From a bacterium (GTDB lineage Bacteria; UBP14; UBA6098; B30-G16), in NCBI GenBank assembly GCA_021162205.1, contig JAGGZE010000044.1:1-36734 (forward strand): 36,734 nucleotides of DNA, written 5' to 3'. Position numbers and translations under genes: made by a program. Every line of letters starts with the position of its first letter. Within the stretch, counting starts at the first letter, position 1. Positions 35,259 to 36,734 of this stretch are shown in pieces. Under the pieces are notes generated by a model, which was given only the letters and a program-made list of their open reading frames with translations, did no database searches and had not been told where the DNA came from.

Positions 35259-35776
35259 TGAAAACATTCGCACTCGACAGAAAATATATTATCGCATATT
35301 GGGTTACACTTGCGACATATATCGTTGCGTTTACTATAATGATATTGACAATCGGGTATTCGTATAATCAGTCGTTTGAAAATCCGTGGATAAGAAGAAT
35401 CGGCTTGTTAATTTTTCTATTCGGATGGCTTGTCTGGTATCTCGGCAGGAAAAAACTCGGTCCCGATAGCGTGGATATCGACCCACTCGGCAGTATTTCA
35501 CGGAAGATGCTTTATCCATCGCATAAAAATATTCATATAAAACCACCGAAAGTTATAAATAATGGAATTTATAGTATAACCCGTCATCCACAGTATTGGG
35601 GCACGGTTCTTTTCTATATCGGTCTGTCGATTGCGCTTGCCTCGATACCAGCGCTGGTATTTTCGGTATTATTTGTTCTTCCAGCACATATCTGGCGTGC
35701 AGCGGTCGAGGAAAAAATGCTTATGGATTTATTTGGCGAAAAATATATAGATTACAAAGAAAAAGTTAAGCATTAA
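35258..35776 (+). CDS. Isoprenylcysteine carboxylmethyltransferase/PEMT-like integral membrane methyltransferase
   Basis: 'NNGIYSITRHPQYWGTVLFYIGLSIAL', 'AAVEEKMLMDLFGEKYIDYKEKV'; ATG overlaps the preceding TAA (TAATG). Confidence 0.82.
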   Translation: MKTFALDRKYIIAYWVTLATYIVAFTIMILTIGYSYNQSFENPWIRRIGLLIFLFGWLVWYLGRKKLGPDSVDIDPLGSISRKMLYPSHKNIHIKPPKVINNGIYSITRHPQYWGTVLFYIGLSIALASIPALVFSVLFVLPAHIWRAAVEEKMLMDLFGEKYIDYKEKVKH

Positions 35777-35907
35777 TTTAAATTATATACTATTATACTA
35801 TAACTGAAAAAGAGAGAACATAAAGCCGATGTCGGATTTGAAATTACGGCAGATATACTAAAATATTGTTATTAGAAATCAGAATGGGGATGCTCAATAA
35901 ATTATAT

Positions 35908-36734
35908 TTATCTCGCTATAGTAATTGTTCCTTCACATACGATTTCCCCATCGACTTCGATTACATATATATATAATCCTTGTGGCAAACTTCGCTTATT
36001 TTCATCCAATCCGTCCCAGCGTGATAATTCCTTGGCTCGAGCACCTGTCTGCACTACAATTTTACGAACACAGATTCCAAAAATATCGTAAATATATATA
36101 TGTCCAACTTCATATACTAATCCAGGGAATGTGAATCGACAACAATCGTTTTGTTCGTCATTGTTCGGTGTAAACGGATTGGGCATTCTATAACAACCCG
36201 AACCTGGAATTAAAAAGAATCGCCAGAAATATGTTGCACAGTTCGGGGAACATATATCGGGTGAATCGCATACGGTTAATATAACATATATAGTATCGCC
36301 GGGATAGTATTTTATACCAATATCATCGGGTGATAAAGTCAGTATATTGCCCGTTATGTCGAAATCTGAAAAGGGATAGTATGTCCCTTTAATATAATTA
36401 CAGTAGATTCTGGCAGAACCCCTGCAATATTATCATCCAGTCCAATCGAAATAGGATGTTCGAGGTCGTAAATATAAACAGGCACATAAGTATTGATAAT
36501 AGATGTATCCATCGGCTCGCCTATAGGTGGGTCGAACATATATGCCGTAGGAGGGTCTATATCGAATATCGCAGAATATATAGAATCGAATGTATTGCCA
36601 CAATCATCCTGCAAATGCAGTTGAAAAAAATGCCATCCGCTATGCCAATATCCCGAATCGGGTTGAAATTGGAGCAGCGATTCGGCGGGGTCGAAATATA
36701 GTTCTGTCGAATCGAGTGTATATGTATCGACACT
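35908..36734 (-). pseudogene. 3' part of a secreted Ig/FN3-type protein with C-terminal 'PNPFTPN' sorting-type domain; apparent frameshift near 36.4 kb; truncated by the window edge
   Basis: 'MPNPFTPNNDEQNDCCRFTFPGLVYEVGHIYIYDIFGICVRKIV...WDGLDENKRSLPQGLYIYVIEVDGEIVCEGTITIAR'; upstream reading frame 'VDTYTLDSTELYFDPAESLL...LDDNIAGVLPES' continues only after a -1 shift into 'YIKGTYYPFSDFDITGNILTLSPDDIGIKYYPGDTIYVILTVCDSPDICSPN'. Confidence 0.6.

Noticed and set aside
36371-36391. Programmed -1 frameshift site in the minus-strand surface gene
   Set aside because: No X-XXY-YYZ slippery heptamer in the zero frame; a lesion or sequence error is simpler.
1-36734. CRISPR arrays, tRNA or rRNA genes
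   Set aside because: No regularly spaced direct repeats, no tRNA cloverleaf and no rRNA-like sequence noticed; not supported.

Overview
This 36.7 kb window is AT-rich bacterial DNA, almost entirely coding on the + strand. It looks like a Gram-negative organism with an FCB-like cell-surface programme, although no rRNA or marker is present to place it. Main content: (1) a secreted Memo-AMMECR1 fusion that has lost its signature motifs, followed by an M23 lipoprotein; (2) two giant secreted Ig/FN3-repeat proteins with C-terminal 'PNPF' sorting-type domains; (3) a tightly packed operon (about 11.4-21.75 kb) encoding a PorV-like barrel fused to a TPR region, a membrane-anchored FN3-like protein, the same FN3-like domain fused to an ExbB/TolQ channel, two ExbD/TolR proteins, a TonB-CTD-like lipoprotein, a TPR-PEGA-beta-propeller protein and a TPR protein. 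I propose this is an uncharacterised ExbBD-powered envelope machine that may act like the type IX secretion system (T9SS) motor and its accessories. (4) SbcD nuclease, an FGE-domain lipoprotein, an OMP, M14 carboxypeptidase, aminotransferase, UMP kinase, a second PorV/PorQ-like OMP, M23 peptidase, AccC, M19 dipeptidase and an ICMT-like methyltransferase; (5) a small minus-strand accessory patch with an intact hicA toxin and a lesioned hicB, plus fragmentary or frameshifted surface-protein genes. At sequence scale, GATC is almost absent (three found by eye, all GATCC) while TCGA is very frequent, and Asp codons appear to switch from GAT to GAC before a C. Several palindromic or hairpin elements are noted, including a strong terminator-like hairpin inside the signal-peptide codons of the last TPR gene. 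All domain calls come from motif recognition; no searches were run.
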